From: Luteococcus sp052116585
GTDB taxonomy: Bacteria; Actinomycetota; Actinomycetes; Propionibacteriales; Propionibacteriaceae
Direction: 5' to 3'
Assembly: GCF_052116585.1 (NCBI RefSeq)
Contig: NZ_JBQKKT010000004.1
Coordinates: 1-64,000 of the forward strand
DNA: 64,000 nucleotides
The position numbers and the translations under genes were made by a program. This document shows, piece after piece, positions 52,066-61,710 of the stretch (positions are counted from its first letter, which is position 1; each line of letters starts with the position of its first letter). Under the pieces are notes generated by a model. The model worked only from the letters and a program-made list of their open reading frames with translations, was not told the origin of the DNA and ran no database searches.

Positions 52066-53981
52066 GGTTCGTACTCCAGCGGATTGTCGGGCGCCGGCGT
52101 GGGATCCGGCAGGACACCGTAACGCGGCAGGGCCAGTTTCATGATCTCCTGCGCGACGGGCAGGGCAATCTGGGAGCCCTGATGGCCCTTCAGTGGCTCG
52201 TCGAGGACCACGTACACCAGGATCTGCGGATTGTCGGCCGGGGCGGCAGTGATGAAGGAGGCCGTGTAACCGCTGTATCCACCCTTGCCGTCGGCGCGTT
52301 CCGCAGTTCCCGACTTGCCGATGGTCCGGTAGCCCGGGATGGCACGGTCCTTGGGCGAGAGCGTGATGACTGCCTCCATCATGTCGCGAACCTCAACGGA
52401 GGCCTCCTTGGAGATGACCCGGCGAGCAGTACGTGTGGGAAGTTGGACCGCTTCCCCGTCGGCTGCGGTCGCCTGCTTCAACATCGTCGGCGGGTTGTAG
52501 ACGCCGTCATTCACGATGCCGGCCACTGCGGCAGCTTCCTGGATGGGGGTGGTGGAAAGACCCTGCCCAAAGGCAATCTGGTCTCGGGTGTAGTCCGCCA
52601 TGTCCGCCTTGGGCAGGATGCCGGCGCCTTCACCGGGCAATTCCAGACCGGTCTTCTGGCCCAGACCGAAGGACTTCAGGTAGTCCACCAGGGTTGCCTT
52701 GTCCATACGGCGGGCCAGCATCGTGGTGCCGATGTTGGAGGACTTGGCCATCACCCCGCGCGCAGTCATGTGGGCAACACCGTGCGGCGTGGAGTCGCGG
52801 ATGTAGCCGCCCCCCGAAGCCAGCTTCGGCGGCACCTCCACCCGGGTGTCTGCCTTCACCAGCCCCTTGTCCGCCAGGGCGGCGAGCGTCAGGACCTTCT
52901 GGACGGAGCCGGGTTCGTAGATCGCCTCCACCGAGCGGTTCAGCATGCTGTTCTTGGCCGCAACCTTGCTGATCTCGTTCGGGTCATAACTGGGCAGGTT
53001 GGCATTGGCCAGCACTTCGCCGGTCTTGACATTCATGACGATGGCGGTGCCGGTGGCCGAGGCGGAGCTGATGGCGCCCTTGGCCAGGGCGGACTCGGCG
53101 CTCTGCTGGAGGGCCGCGTCAATGGTCAGTTGATAGTCGAAGCCGTCGACCGCGGGCGTCAGCACGTCCGTGCCCAGAGGAATGCGGCCATAGACCGAGC
53201 TCTCGTAGGTCTCGACGCCCGGCGTTCCCGTCAGCCCGTCGTTGAGGGACTTCTCCAGGCCGGTCAGTGCCGTGCCGTCGGAGCGCACCACGCCGACCAG
53301 GTTGCCACCGACGGAGCCCGACGGGTAGATGCGCTTGGGGTGGTCCTCCTTGTACAGGCCATACCAGTAGCTGGCCTTGTACTCCCCGGCCTTGCCACCC
53401 TGCCGGAGCTCCTTGTTGATCTCGTTCCAGACACTGGTCTCCACCTGGTCCTCGACCACCTCGTACTGCAGTGACTCGCCATCTTTGCCCTTGGCGGTCA
53501 GCTGCGGGAGGTAGTCGTCGGGCTTGCCACCGAGGTGCTTCGCGAGGACGGCCGCGATGGCGCCGGGGGCAGCGGCACCGATGGCGCGTTCGCGTTCGGT
53601 CAGGTCACGACGCTTGTCGGCACCGTTGCGCTCGATCATGCTCGGATCCGCGATGATCTTGACCGCAGGGACCGTGTCGGCCATCACGGTGCCGAACCGG
53701 TCCTGGATCGTGCCCCGCTGGGGCGCCAACGGCACCGTGTGGGTCATCTGGGCGGCAGCCTTCGCGGCGTAGGCCTGGGAGTCGAAGGCCTGCAGCTGCA
53801 GGGCTCGCCCCATGAACAGGGTCAGCACCAGCATCATCGTCACCAGGAGCCAGCGCAATCGCTGGATGGGTGGGGCCAGCTGGAGCCGCTGCCCGCCGAC
53901 CTTCGAACGGGCTGCGGGGCGAGCGCCGCGGGGGGCTGGACGCCGCGACGGCGCCGGACTCCCGGTGCGTCGCTGCTCCAT
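52062..53981 (-). CDS. ftsI: Septal peptidoglycan transpeptidase FtsI (class B PBP)
   Basis: FtsI/PBP3 cross-links septal peptidoglycan. The 639-residue product has a basic cytoplasmic tail, a membrane helix (about 43-60), a dimerisation domain (LAPQRGTIQDRFG) and a transpeptidase domain with SxxK in EPGSVQK, SxN in KSSNIG and KSGT in IGKSGTAERA. The ATG overlaps the ftsL stop as TGATG. There are no PASTA repeats, as expected for the septal form. Confidence 0.95.
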   Translation of the reverse strand: MEQRRTGSPAPSRRPAPRGARPAARSKVGGQRLQLAPPIQRLRWLLVTMMLVLTLFMGRALQLQAFDSQAYAAKAAAQMTHTVPLAPQRGTIQDRFGTVMADTVPAVKIIADPSMIERNGADKRRDLTERERAIGAAAPGAIAAVLAKHLGGKPDDYLPQLTAKGKDGESLQYEVVEDQVETSVWNEINKELRQGGKAGEYKASYWYGLYKEDHPKRIYPSGSVGGNLVGVVRSDGTALTGLEKSLNDGLTGTPGVETYESSVYGRIPLGTDVLTPAVDGFDYQLTIDAALQQSAESALAKGAISSASATGTAIVMNVKTGEVLANANLPSYDPNEISKVAAKNSMLNRSVEAIYEPGSVQKVLTLAALADKGLVKADTRVEVPPKLASGGGYIRDSTPHGVAHMTARGVMAKSSNIGTTMLARRMDKATLVDYLKSFGLGQKTGLELPGEGAGILPKADMADYTRDQIAFGQGLSTTPIQEAAAVAGIVNDGVYNPPTMLKQATAADGEAVQLPTRTARRVISKEASVEVRDMMEAVITLSPKDRAIPGYRTIGKSGTAERADGKGGYSGYTASFITAAPADNPQILVYVVLDEPLKGHQGSQIALPVAQEIMKLALPRYGVLPDPTPAPDNPLEYEP

Positions 53982-54745
53982 CAGTCCCCTCCGGCGCTGC
54001 CCACGGCCTGCGACGACGCCCGGTCAACCGTGCGACCGCCGGAAGCGTTGGCCGTGTCCGATGTCTGGGGCTTCTTGGCATCCTGCGCCGGGCGTGACTG
54101 CCCGCTGGCCGCCTCGCCCGCCTGCTTCTGTTCTGCCTGCTTCTGTTCTGCCTGCTTCTGGGCGGCGAGCCGCTTCTGCTCGGCCGCCTGCGCAGCAGCG
54201 GCCTTCTTCGCCGCCTCGATCCGGGCCAGACGTGCCTTGCGCTCATTCTCGATCTGCGCGCGCCGTGCCTCGCGGGCCTTCTCCATCGCAACCGTCACCT
54301 CGTCGGCACTGCGGTAGTGCTGGTTGGGCATCTCGGCTCCGGAGACGCGCGTCGGCTCACCGACGACCCGACCACCCTTGCCGTCCGCATCCAGCTGCAC
54401 GAAGACCGGGTGCGGATTGGGCCGAAGGCCGATCTCCCACGCCTTCTCCGCCAGTCCGGAACTCGAGCGCAGCTGCTCCACCCTGGCCGTCAGGGAGGCC
54501 TGCTGATGGCCAAGGTCCTCGGCCTCGCGCTGGGCCTGCGTGACGGTCGCGGAGCGCTGCTGGATCGCCGTGTTCAACAGCAGCACTCCCACCATGCCCG
54601 CCCCGAGAAGTCCCAACAGGAAGATGATGAAGGCCACCCGCGAGAGCCGGGCGGCGCTCGCGGGGACCGGACGCAGTGGGGGCGCCCCGGCACGGGCCGC
54701 GGCGCGTTCCTGGATCTGTTCCAGCGGTGCAAGCAGTGCGCTCAT
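53981..54745 (-). CDS. ftsL: FtsL-like septum formation protein with a long charged C-terminus
   Basis: The 254-residue product lies at the ftsL position between rsmH and ftsI. It has a cytoplasmic tail, one membrane helix (about 36-57), a short coiled-coil (QREAEDLGHQQASLTARVEQL) and the LAEKAWEIGLRPN segment that marks FtsL/DivIC-type proteins. Beyond residue 145 is a Lys/Ala/Gln/Glu-rich stretch with KQAEQ repeats, which by topology would lie outside the membrane. Typical FtsL proteins are shorter. The ATG overlaps the rsmH stop as ATGA. Confidence 0.85.
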   Translation of the reverse strand: MSALLAPLEQIQERAAARAGAPPLRPVPASAARLSRVAFIIFLLGLLGAGMVGVLLLNTAIQQRSATVTQAQREAEDLGHQQASLTARVEQLRSSSGLAEKAWEIGLRPNPHPVFVQLDADGKGGRVVGEPTRVSGAEMPNQHYRSADEVTVAMEKAREARRAQIENERKARLARIEAAKKAAAAQAAEQKRLAAQKQAEQKQAEQKQAGEAASGQSRPAQDAKKPQTSDTANASGGRTVDRASSQAVGSAGGD

Positions 54746-55740
54746 CGGTGGCTCCTGATCCGTTCGGCGACCCGCAGCCTGGCCGAGGCTGCGCGGGGGT
54801 TGGTCTGTACTTCTTGCTCACTGGGCTTCTCCGCGCCTCTGGTGAGCAGTTGGAACTGGGCCTTCATCTGCTCCGGCACGACCGGCAGGTCTCGTGGGGC
54901 ACTGTCGCTGGAGGCGTCGCGGAAGGCGTTCTTCACCAGACGGTCCTCCAATGAGTGATAGGAGAGCACTGCCACCCGCCCGCCGAGGCCCACAGCCTCG
55001 ATGGCTGCTGGCAGCACACCCTCCAGCGCCTCCAGTTCTGCATTCACCTCGATGCGCAGGGCCTGGAAGGTGCGCTTCGCGGGGTGTCCACCGGTCTTGC
55101 GCGCGGCCATCGGAATGGCATCGGAGATCACCTGGACCAGGCGCGCCGAATGCTCGAATGGCTCCAGTTCACGCGCGTCGACGATCCTGCGGACGATTCG
55201 GTCCGCAAAGCGTTCCTCCCCGTAGACGCGAAGGATGCGCAGCAACTCGCGCGGCTCGTAGGTGTTGACCACATCGGCTGCGGTGAGGCCCTGCTTGCCG
55301 TCCATGCGCATGTCCAGCGGCGCGTCAACGGAGTAGGCGAAACCGCGTTCGCGACGGTCGATCTGGAGGCTGGACAGTCCCAGATCCAGCAGCATTGAGC
55401 CGATCGAGCCGACCCCCAGGGAATCGAGGACCTCTGGCAGCTCGTCGTAGACCGCCTCCACTGCCGTGAACCTGTCCCCGAAGGGCTCCAGACGTCCTCG
55501 AGCGATGGCAAGGGCGCTGGGATCACGATCGATGCCGATGACGCGGGCCTGCGGGCAGGCCTTCAGCACCGCCTCCGCATGACCTCCCATGCCGAGCGTC
55601 CCGTCAACGTGGACGCGCTCGCCCCCCTGCAGCGCCGGGGTGAGGAGTTCCAGGATCCTGTCCAACATGACCGGGACGTGGATGCGTGCGGGATCGGTCG
55701 CCGACGTGGTGGACACGTCCACCTGCCCGGTCTCGCCCAT
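54742..55740 (-). CDS. rsmH: 16S rRNA (cytosine-1402 N4)-methyltransferase
   Basis: RsmH methylates C1402 of 16S rRNA. The 332-residue product starts near MGETGQVDVSTT, with HVPVMLDRILELL, the SAM site VDGTLGMGGHAEAVL, IGIDRDPSA, LLDLGLSSLQID and SYHSLEDRLVK. GGTGGA lies 5 nt before the ATG at 55740; upstream in-frame starts lie in the structured mraZ-rsmH gap. It is followed by ftsL. Confidence 0.95.
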   Translation of the reverse strand: MGETGQVDVSTTSATDPARIHVPVMLDRILELLTPALQGGERVHVDGTLGMGGHAEAVLKACPQARVIGIDRDPSALAIARGRLEPFGDRFTAVEAVYDELPEVLDSLGVGSIGSMLLDLGLSSLQIDRRERGFAYSVDAPLDMRMDGKQGLTAADVVNTYEPRELLRILRVYGEERFADRIVRRIVDARELEPFEHSARLVQVISDAIPMAARKTGGHPAKRTFQALRIEVNAELEALEGVLPAAIEAVGLGGRVAVLSYHSLEDRLVKNAFRDASSDSAPRDLPVVPEQMKAQFQLLTRGAEKPSEQEVQTNPRAASARLRVAERIRSHR

Positions 55741-55775
55741 ACGATCCACCAATCCATCTCGCTTGTGCTTCGGGG

Positions 55776-55849
55776 TTTCAACCCGGGGGTGGGAAGGACC
55801 GCCTGGCACCGGGGAAGGTGAGCCAGGGAGTCGAGCCCCCGGATTGAAG
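55776..55849 (-). promoter_or_regulatory. Structured gap between mraZ and rsmH
   Basis: TTCAACCCGGGGG (55777-55789) can pair with 55836-55848 with one G-U wobble in the minus-strand RNA, and CCTGGC/GCCAGG (55802-55807 and 55822-55827) forms an inner hairpin. It lies in the 147-bp gap between mraZ and rsmH and may be an attenuator, a processing site or a weak terminator. Confidence 0.4.
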
Positions 55850-55887
55850 CCTCGCGGCACAATCCGTCAATCCGTTGGCCACCCGAC

Positions 55888-56316
55888 TCACAGGCCGGGG
55901 AAGACCTCTTCATTCATCTCGGCGAAGACCGATTCCTGCGCAGCGGAGTACTCCTCCCACGCGGCAACGTCCCAGACCTCGACGCGGTTGATGGCACCCA
56001 CCACCACGATCTGGGTCTCCAGACCCGCGTACTGGCGCAGCTGGGGCGGAATGGTGACCCGTCCCTGCTTGTCCGGCGTCTCGTCGGAGGCCCCGGCCGC
56101 CAGCATGCGCTGGAAGTCGCGAACCTGCTTGAGGGTCGTCGGAGCGGTGCTCACCTGCTTGGTCATCTCGACGAAGGTGGCCGTCGGGTAGATCGCCAGA
56201 CACCTGTCCTGGCTCCTGGTGATCACCAGGCCGTCAGCCAACTCGTCGCGAAACTTTGCCGGCAGGAAGAAACGACCCTTCTCGTCGATCTTCGGAGTGT
56301 GGGTACCCAGGAACAC
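55888..56316 (-). CDS. mraZ: Transcriptional regulator MraZ
   Basis: MraZ is an AbrB-fold DNA-binding protein that controls its own dcw cluster through direct repeats upstream. The 142-residue product has two MraZ repeats: FLGTHTPKIDEKGRFFLPAKF at the start and DKQGRVTIPPQLRQYAGL in the second half. GGAGGTGG lies a few nt before the GTG at 56316, which gives the standard family start. A matching (TGGAGN5)4 operator stands at 56355-56390. It is the first gene of the division cluster. Confidence 0.95.
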   Translation of the reverse strand: MFLGTHTPKIDEKGRFFLPAKFRDELADGLVITRSQDRCLAIYPTATFVEMTKQVSTAPTTLKQVRDFQRMLAAGASDETPDKQGRVTIPPQLRQYAGLETQIVVVGAINRVEVWDVAAWEEYSAAQESVFAEMNEEVFPGL

Positions 56317-56333
56317 CTGGCCACCTCCGCTCG

Positions 56334-56390
56334 CTCCACGATCGTGCCGATTTCCTCCACTTGGCTCCACAATACTCCACAGCGCTCCAC
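56334..56390 (-). promoter_or_regulatory. MraZ operator: four TGGAG boxes at 10-bp spacing plus a fifth
   Basis: On the minus strand GTGGAG or TGGAG boxes lie at 56355-56360, 56365-56370, 56375-56380 and 56385-56390, exactly 10 bp apart, i.e. on one face of the helix. A fifth GTGGAG lies at 56334-56339, 21 bp further downstream (two turns). MraZ operators in other bacteria are short purine-rich direct repeats at this 10-bp spacing. Confidence 0.8.
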
Positions 56391-56463
56391 TTCCAATGCA
56401 TTTCCCTCCCCCAGCCCTCCCTTGAGGGCATCTTCAGGTTCAGTGCAGGGTGCCGCCGCGACA

Positions 56464-56492
56464 TTGGGGAGCGATCGGACGCACGGTAAGGT
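56464..56492 (+). promoter_or_regulatory. Candidate promoter of the moxR operon (TTGGGG, 17 bp, TAAGGT)
   Basis: TTGGGG (56464-56469) and TAAGGT (56487-56492) stand 17 bp apart on the plus strand, about 90 bp before the moxR start and about 75 bp from the MraZ operator on the other strand. Confidence 0.45.
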
Positions 56493-56590
56493 GCAACGGG
56501 CGTACTCCCTGCAGACCGGCCGGTCCACGGGCGTCCGAGCAGCCAATGACGACGGTGCCCCAGCGGTGCCCGACGAGAATGGAGAACCCG

Positions 56591-57562
<972 letters not shown>

Positions 57563-57566
57563 ATTC

Positions 57567-58829
57567 TTGATCGCCAAGTCATGGCGAGTCCTCACCAACC
57601 GCGGGCGGGCCTTCCTGCTCGTGGGCCTGGTGGGCCTGCTCGCCTGCATGGCCTTCGGCCAGCGTGACCTGGCCAGGGTCTGCATCCTGCTCCTGCTGCT
57701 GCCGGTGGCTGCGATCGGCGTGGTCGGCCGGTCCCGCCTGCACCTGGTGAGCGAGCGCACCATCGACCCCCCTCGGGTGACCCTGGGCGAACGGATGGAT
57801 GCACAGCTGAACCTGCGCAAGGCCGGCGCCCTGCCCGTCGGACTGCTCCGCTTCGAGGACACGGTGCCCCGTGAACTCGGTCGACGCCCCCGCTTCACCA
57901 TCCACACCTTCGCCGGTGACTGGAAGCGTCAGCTCACCTACCCCCTGATGGGTCTGGCCCGTGGTCGCTACCGGGTGGGCCCCCTGTTGGTGCGAGCCGT
58001 GGACCCCTTCGGCCTGGCCGAGATCGACCGGCAGTTCCGCGCCACCAACGAAGTGCTGGTCACCCCCGAGGTGGTACCGCTGGGGCAGCTGGGCTCCGCA
58101 GCCGGCAACAATGCGTCGGGCGAGTCCACCCCGCAGAAGATTGGCCTGGTGGGCCAGGACGACGTCCTGGTCCGCGAGTACCGCGACGGCGACGACGTGC
58201 GCCGCATCCACTGGCGCTCCACCGCACGCAAGGGTGAGATCATGGTGCGCCGCGAGGAGCAGGCCTGGGACCCGAGCGTCACGATGCTGCTGGACTCCCG
58301 TGCCTCCTCGCACGCCGGTTCCGGCCGCACTGCCAGCTTCGAATGGGCTGTCTCGGCCACGACGAGCATCGCGCACCACCTGCTGAGCAATGGTTTCCGG
58401 ATGACCATCGTCGATGCCGAGGGCCGAGTGCCGACGGCAAGCGCCGAGGATCCGTATGCGGCCCGCGAGGCTGTCCTGCTCGCCATGACCGATGAGGATG
58501 TGTGCGACGTGACGGGCCTGGAGACGGCACTCGAGACGAACCTGCAGCGCCAGGGGGAGATGCTCATCGCGGTCCTCGGACGGCTCAGCCCCGAGGACGT
58601 GACCGCGCTGGCCACCGCGCGCAGCGGCCGGACCGTGGGCATGGCCATCGTCCTGGACGTCGACTCCTTCACCATCCGCGGCCTGCGCGCCGATCCGGAG
58701 GTCATGGCCCAGCACGAGGAGTGCGTGAAGCAGTTGGCCGACGCCCAGTGGCGCGTCGTGCAGGTCAAGCGAGGCAGCTCCGTTGCCGAGGCCTGGGCAG
58801 AACTCGAACGCCGAGGAGGTGGCGCCTGA
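57567..58829 (+). CDS. DUF58 domain protein (membrane-anchored)
   Basis: The 420-residue product has two N-terminal membrane helices (about 16-30 and 36-52), a beta-rich region, and the DUF58 core marked by VREYRDGDDVRRIHW, HWRSTARKGEIMV and a VWA-like fold. The start is a TTG at 57567 with GGAGA 7 nt upstream; it lies 4 bp after the moxR stop. Proteins of this kind pair with MoxR ATPases and transglutaminase-domain proteins and are thought to act in cell envelope assembly, but the client is unknown. Confidence 0.9.
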   Translation: MIAKSWRVLTNRGRAFLLVGLVGLLACMAFGQRDLARVCILLLLLPVAAIGVVGRSRLHLVSERTIDPPRVTLGERMDAQLNLRKAGALPVGLLRFEDTVPRELGRRPRFTIHTFAGDWKRQLTYPLMGLARGRYRVGPLLVRAVDPFGLAEIDRQFRATNEVLVTPEVVPLGQLGSAAGNNASGESTPQKIGLVGQDDVLVREYRDGDDVRRIHWRSTARKGEIMVRREEQAWDPSVTMLLDSRASSHAGSGRTASFEWAVSATTSIAHHLLSNGFRMTIVDAEGRVPTASAEDPYAAREAVLLAMTDEDVCDVTGLETALETNLQRQGEMLIAVLGRLSPEDVTALATARSGRTVGMAIVLDVDSFTIRGLRADPEVMAQHEECVKQLADAQWRVVQVKRGSSVAEAWAELERRGGGA

Positions 58830-61093
58830 TGCGCACAACCGACCGTCTCACCGTCGCCGTCGCCGCGGCGATGGCCCTCGCCTCCGCGAGTTTCCTCCCC
58901 CTGACCCAGGATCGTGGCTACCTGGTCTACGCCGTCGGCCTGGTGGTGCTGCTGGAGGCGATCTCCCTGCTGGTCCGACGCACCAAGCTGCCTCCGGTGG
59001 CCGTGCACGGCTTCCAGCTGGTGGTTCTGCTGGCCCTGGCCATCCTGCTCGGCCTGATGGCCCAGCCAGAGGCGACGCGTGGCATCGGCCAGTTGCCCGC
59101 CCTCTGGAAGGACTCGGTGCTGCAGATTCGCGTCCAGGCCGCCCCGATGACCGCCACCCCCGGTCTACGCTGGTTGATGGTGGTGCTGATCGGTCTGGTC
59201 ACCGTGCTCGCAGACCTGCTCGTGCTGACCCTCAAGGCAACATCGTGGATGCTCGCGCCGCTGCTCACCCTGTACCTGATCCCGGCACTCGCGCTGGCCG
59301 ATGACGTCGACTGGCGGGTCTTCGGCCTGCTCGGTCTCGGCTACCTCTTGGTGCTGGTGGCGGACGGGGTCAACGAGAACGCAGTCTGGACCCGCAATCT
59401 GGCCACCGACACGGCCGTCAAGGGCCACACCACCTCCGGAGCCATCCGGTTGGGGGCCCTGGTGGGCATTCCTGCCCTGGCGCTCTCACTGGCCCTTGGC
59501 GCGATCGTGCCACGATTCGGCAATCTGGACATCCAGTCGGCCCGCCCTCGCGGCAGCGGCCCCATCCAGATGGCGGATCCCAGCATCGACCTGTCCAAGA
59601 ACCTGAACCTGCCGCAGGACCGCGTGGTCATCACCTACAAGGCCGACCAGCCGCTCTACCTGCGAACCGCTTCGCTCACCGTGGTGGATGCGGAGGGGTG
59701 GCACATGGCTCCCGTGCAGCTTGACGACGGGGCTCTTCCCGCACCTCCCGGCTTGACCGAGCCCGGCAAGCAGATCTCCACCGAGATCGAGGTGCAGGAC
59801 CTGAGCGGCGAGTACCTGCCGGCTCCCTATGCCCCACAGAGCTACACCGCGGAGGGGCGCTGGCGTCACGACCCGCTGTCGCTGACGATCCTGTCCACTG
59901 AGGACCAGGACCGCACCGAATCCATCCGGAACAAGAGCTACCGGGTCATTTCGACGCTCAATGATCCGCAGGCCAACAACTTCACCCTGGCCCAGCCCGG
60001 TACCCCGCCGGACGCCAAGGTGACCTCGGCCGTGCCGGCCAATGTGCCCAAGACGATTCTGGACATCACCCATCAGGTGACCAAGGACGCCTCCACCCCG
60101 GTGCTCAAGGCAGCCGCCATCCAGGCCTTCCTGGCCAGCCCGCGGAACTTCGGCTACTCGACCACGGCCCCACCCGGTGACGGTTTCGACGTGCTCACGA
60201 ATTTCCTCACCCGGGACAAGACCGGCTACTGCGTCCACTTCGCCTCCACGATGGCGCTGATGGCCCGCATCGAAGGAATTCCCTCGCGGGTCTCCGTCGG
60301 ATTCCTGCCGGGCGAGAAGGTGGGCGACCACTATGAGGTCAAGGCCAGCAACATGCACGCCTGGCCCGAGCTGTACTTCGCCAACCACGGCTGGGTCCGG
60401 TTCGAGCCGACGAGCCGCGTGGCCTCCGCCCCGGAATGGTCCTTGGTGAACAAGGACGTCAAGCCCCTGCCGTCGGCAACGGCCTCCGGCGGCGCCAGCT
60501 CGCGGATCATGTCCCCCAGTCCTTCGGCCAGCAAGGCCTCCAACACCCCGACGCCGAGTGCAGCGCCCACCCCCGTCGATGGGGCTGGTCTGCCCTGGGG
60601 TCGGATCCTGCGCTGGGTGGCCGGTGTGCTGGGCATCCTGCTGCTGTTGTCCGTACCCGCCCTGGTGCGTGTGGTGACCCGTCGTCGGCGCATGGCATCC
60701 TCGGGCGATGGACACCAGCGGGTGGCCGATGCCTGGGCCGAGGTGCGTGACACCATCCATGACCTGGGTCGGGACTGGCCCAGCGGAACCCCCCGCGAGA
60801 AGGCTGCGGGAGTCACCCCTCTGCTCACCGACGAGGGCAGCACTGCCATGGAACGTCTGTCGATGGACGTGGAGCGTTCCCGCTATGCCCGCGATCTGGG
60901 TGAGCTGGGCGATCTCGCTGGCGACACGAGTGCGATCCGCCAGGACCTGCTGGAGCAGGCCAGCCGGACCGATCGCGTCCTGGCGCTGGTACTGCCCAGG
61001 TCGCTGTGGAAGCGGATGCAGGGTTCGCCGCGCAAGGCGGCCCCCTCCGGCGACGAGGCGCCAGCGGCAACCTTCGACGAGTCCGGCGGCTGA
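58829..61093 (+). CDS. Transglutaminase-like membrane protein (TgpA/DUF3488 type)
   Basis: The 754-residue product has about six N-terminal membrane helices (to about 235), a large outer domain with a transglutaminase core whose cysteine lies in GYCVHFASTMALMAR and histidine in MHAWPELYF, followed by WVRFEPTSR, a Ser/Thr/Pro linker, a last membrane helix (about 592-613) and a cytoplasmic tail. The Cys-His pair is intact, so it may be a peptidase or cross-linking enzyme outside the cell. The ATG overlaps the DUF58 stop as TGATG. A 16-bp terminator follows. The substrate is unknown. Confidence 0.9.
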   Translation: MRTTDRLTVAVAAAMALASASFLPLTQDRGYLVYAVGLVVLLEAISLLVRRTKLPPVAVHGFQLVVLLALAILLGLMAQPEATRGIGQLPALWKDSVLQIRVQAAPMTATPGLRWLMVVLIGLVTVLADLLVLTLKATSWMLAPLLTLYLIPALALADDVDWRVFGLLGLGYLLVLVADGVNENAVWTRNLATDTAVKGHTTSGAIRLGALVGIPALALSLALGAIVPRFGNLDIQSARPRGSGPIQMADPSIDLSKNLNLPQDRVVITYKADQPLYLRTASLTVVDAEGWHMAPVQLDDGALPAPPGLTEPGKQISTEIEVQDLSGEYLPAPYAPQSYTAEGRWRHDPLSLTILSTEDQDRTESIRNKSYRVISTLNDPQANNFTLAQPGTPPDAKVTSAVPANVPKTILDITHQVTKDASTPVLKAAAIQAFLASPRNFGYSTTAPPGDGFDVLTNFLTRDKTGYCVHFASTMALMARIEGIPSRVSVGFLPGEKVGDHYEVKASNMHAWPELYFANHGWVRFEPTSRVASAPEWSLVNKDVKPLPSATASGGASSRIMSPSPSASKASNTPTPSAAPTPVDGAGLPWGRILRWVAGVLGILLLLSVPALVRVVTRRRRMASSGDGHQRVADAWAEVRDTIHDLGRDWPSGTPREKAAGVTPLLTDEGSTAMERLSMDVERSRYARDLGELGDLAGDTSAIRQDLLEQASRTDRVLALVLPRSLWKRMQGSPRKAAPSGDEAPAATFDESGG

Positions 61094-61142
61094 TCCTTTC
61101 GATCCGACGGCTGGCAGCGGCCAAGCTGATGGTGACAACGAA

Positions 61143-61178
61143 GACGGAGGGCGCATCCTGTGGGATGCGCCCTCCGTC
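61143..61178. terminator. Perfect 16-bp hairpin between the transglutaminase and DUF3040 genes
   Basis: GACGGAGGGCGCATCC pairs perfectly with 61163-61178 around TGTG. The genes converge, so it can serve both. Confidence 0.8.
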
Positions 61179-61255
61179 ATGCTGTGCGGTGGTTCATGGT
61201 GTTGAGGTGATGGTTTCGGGAGGTCACGCGATCATGACCATGGCCCTGTGGGAGC

Positions 61256-61636
61256 TCAGCGGCCGCCTTCCTTGCGCCACTGCTCTGCCGCCCGGTCGAG
61301 CTGGTCCAGGTCCAGGCCGGCAGCACGTCGCTGGGCTCTCTGAGCCGGATGCTGCGGGGACAGCTGCCCCTCGGGACGGGTGTGATCGGCAATCATCACG
61401 GCGGAGATCAGCATCACCACGAAACCCAGCAGGCTGACCACCGGGTGCACCTGCACACCACCGACCAGGCCGACCAACCCCACGACAAAACCGAGGACGA
61501 GTCCCCCCGCTCGACGGGGGCGCGCGGGAGTCTGCGGTGTCTCACCGCGCAGCGTGCTGGCCAGTGCCGGGTCATCGGCTGTGAGCGACGCCTCCAACTG
61601 GTCGAGCAAGCGCTGTTCCTGCTCCGAGAGAGCCAT
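61256..61636 (-). CDS. DUF3040 domain membrane protein
   Basis: The 126-residue product starts MALSEQEQRLLDQLE and contains DDPALASTLRG, the hallmark of the DUF3040 family, followed by two membrane helices (about 45-60 and 66-82) and a basic tail. The family is common in actinobacteria, often near dcw or dinB genes, and has no known function. AAGGAGG lies 7 nt before the ATG, and TACACT (61666-61671) is a likely -10. Confidence 0.93.
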   Translation of the reverse strand: MALSEQEQRLLDQLEASLTADDPALASTLRGETPQTPARPRRAGGLVLGFVVGLVGLVGGVQVHPVVSLLGFVVMLISAVMIADHTRPEGQLSPQHPAQRAQRRAAGLDLDQLDRAAEQWRKEGGR

Positions 61637-61665
61637 GGCCCGCCTCCTTGTGGTTCGTGCCTCCC

Positions 61666-61671
61666 AGTGTA
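61666..61671 (-). promoter_or_regulatory. Candidate -10 of the DUF3040 gene (TACACT)
   Basis: TACACT on the minus strand stands about 30 bp before the ATG, with TTCCGC 17 bp further upstream as a weak -35. Confidence 0.4.
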
Positions 61672-61710
61672 TGTGTGCCCGGCTCCTCGCGGAAGAGACG
61701 CCCCGATGAC

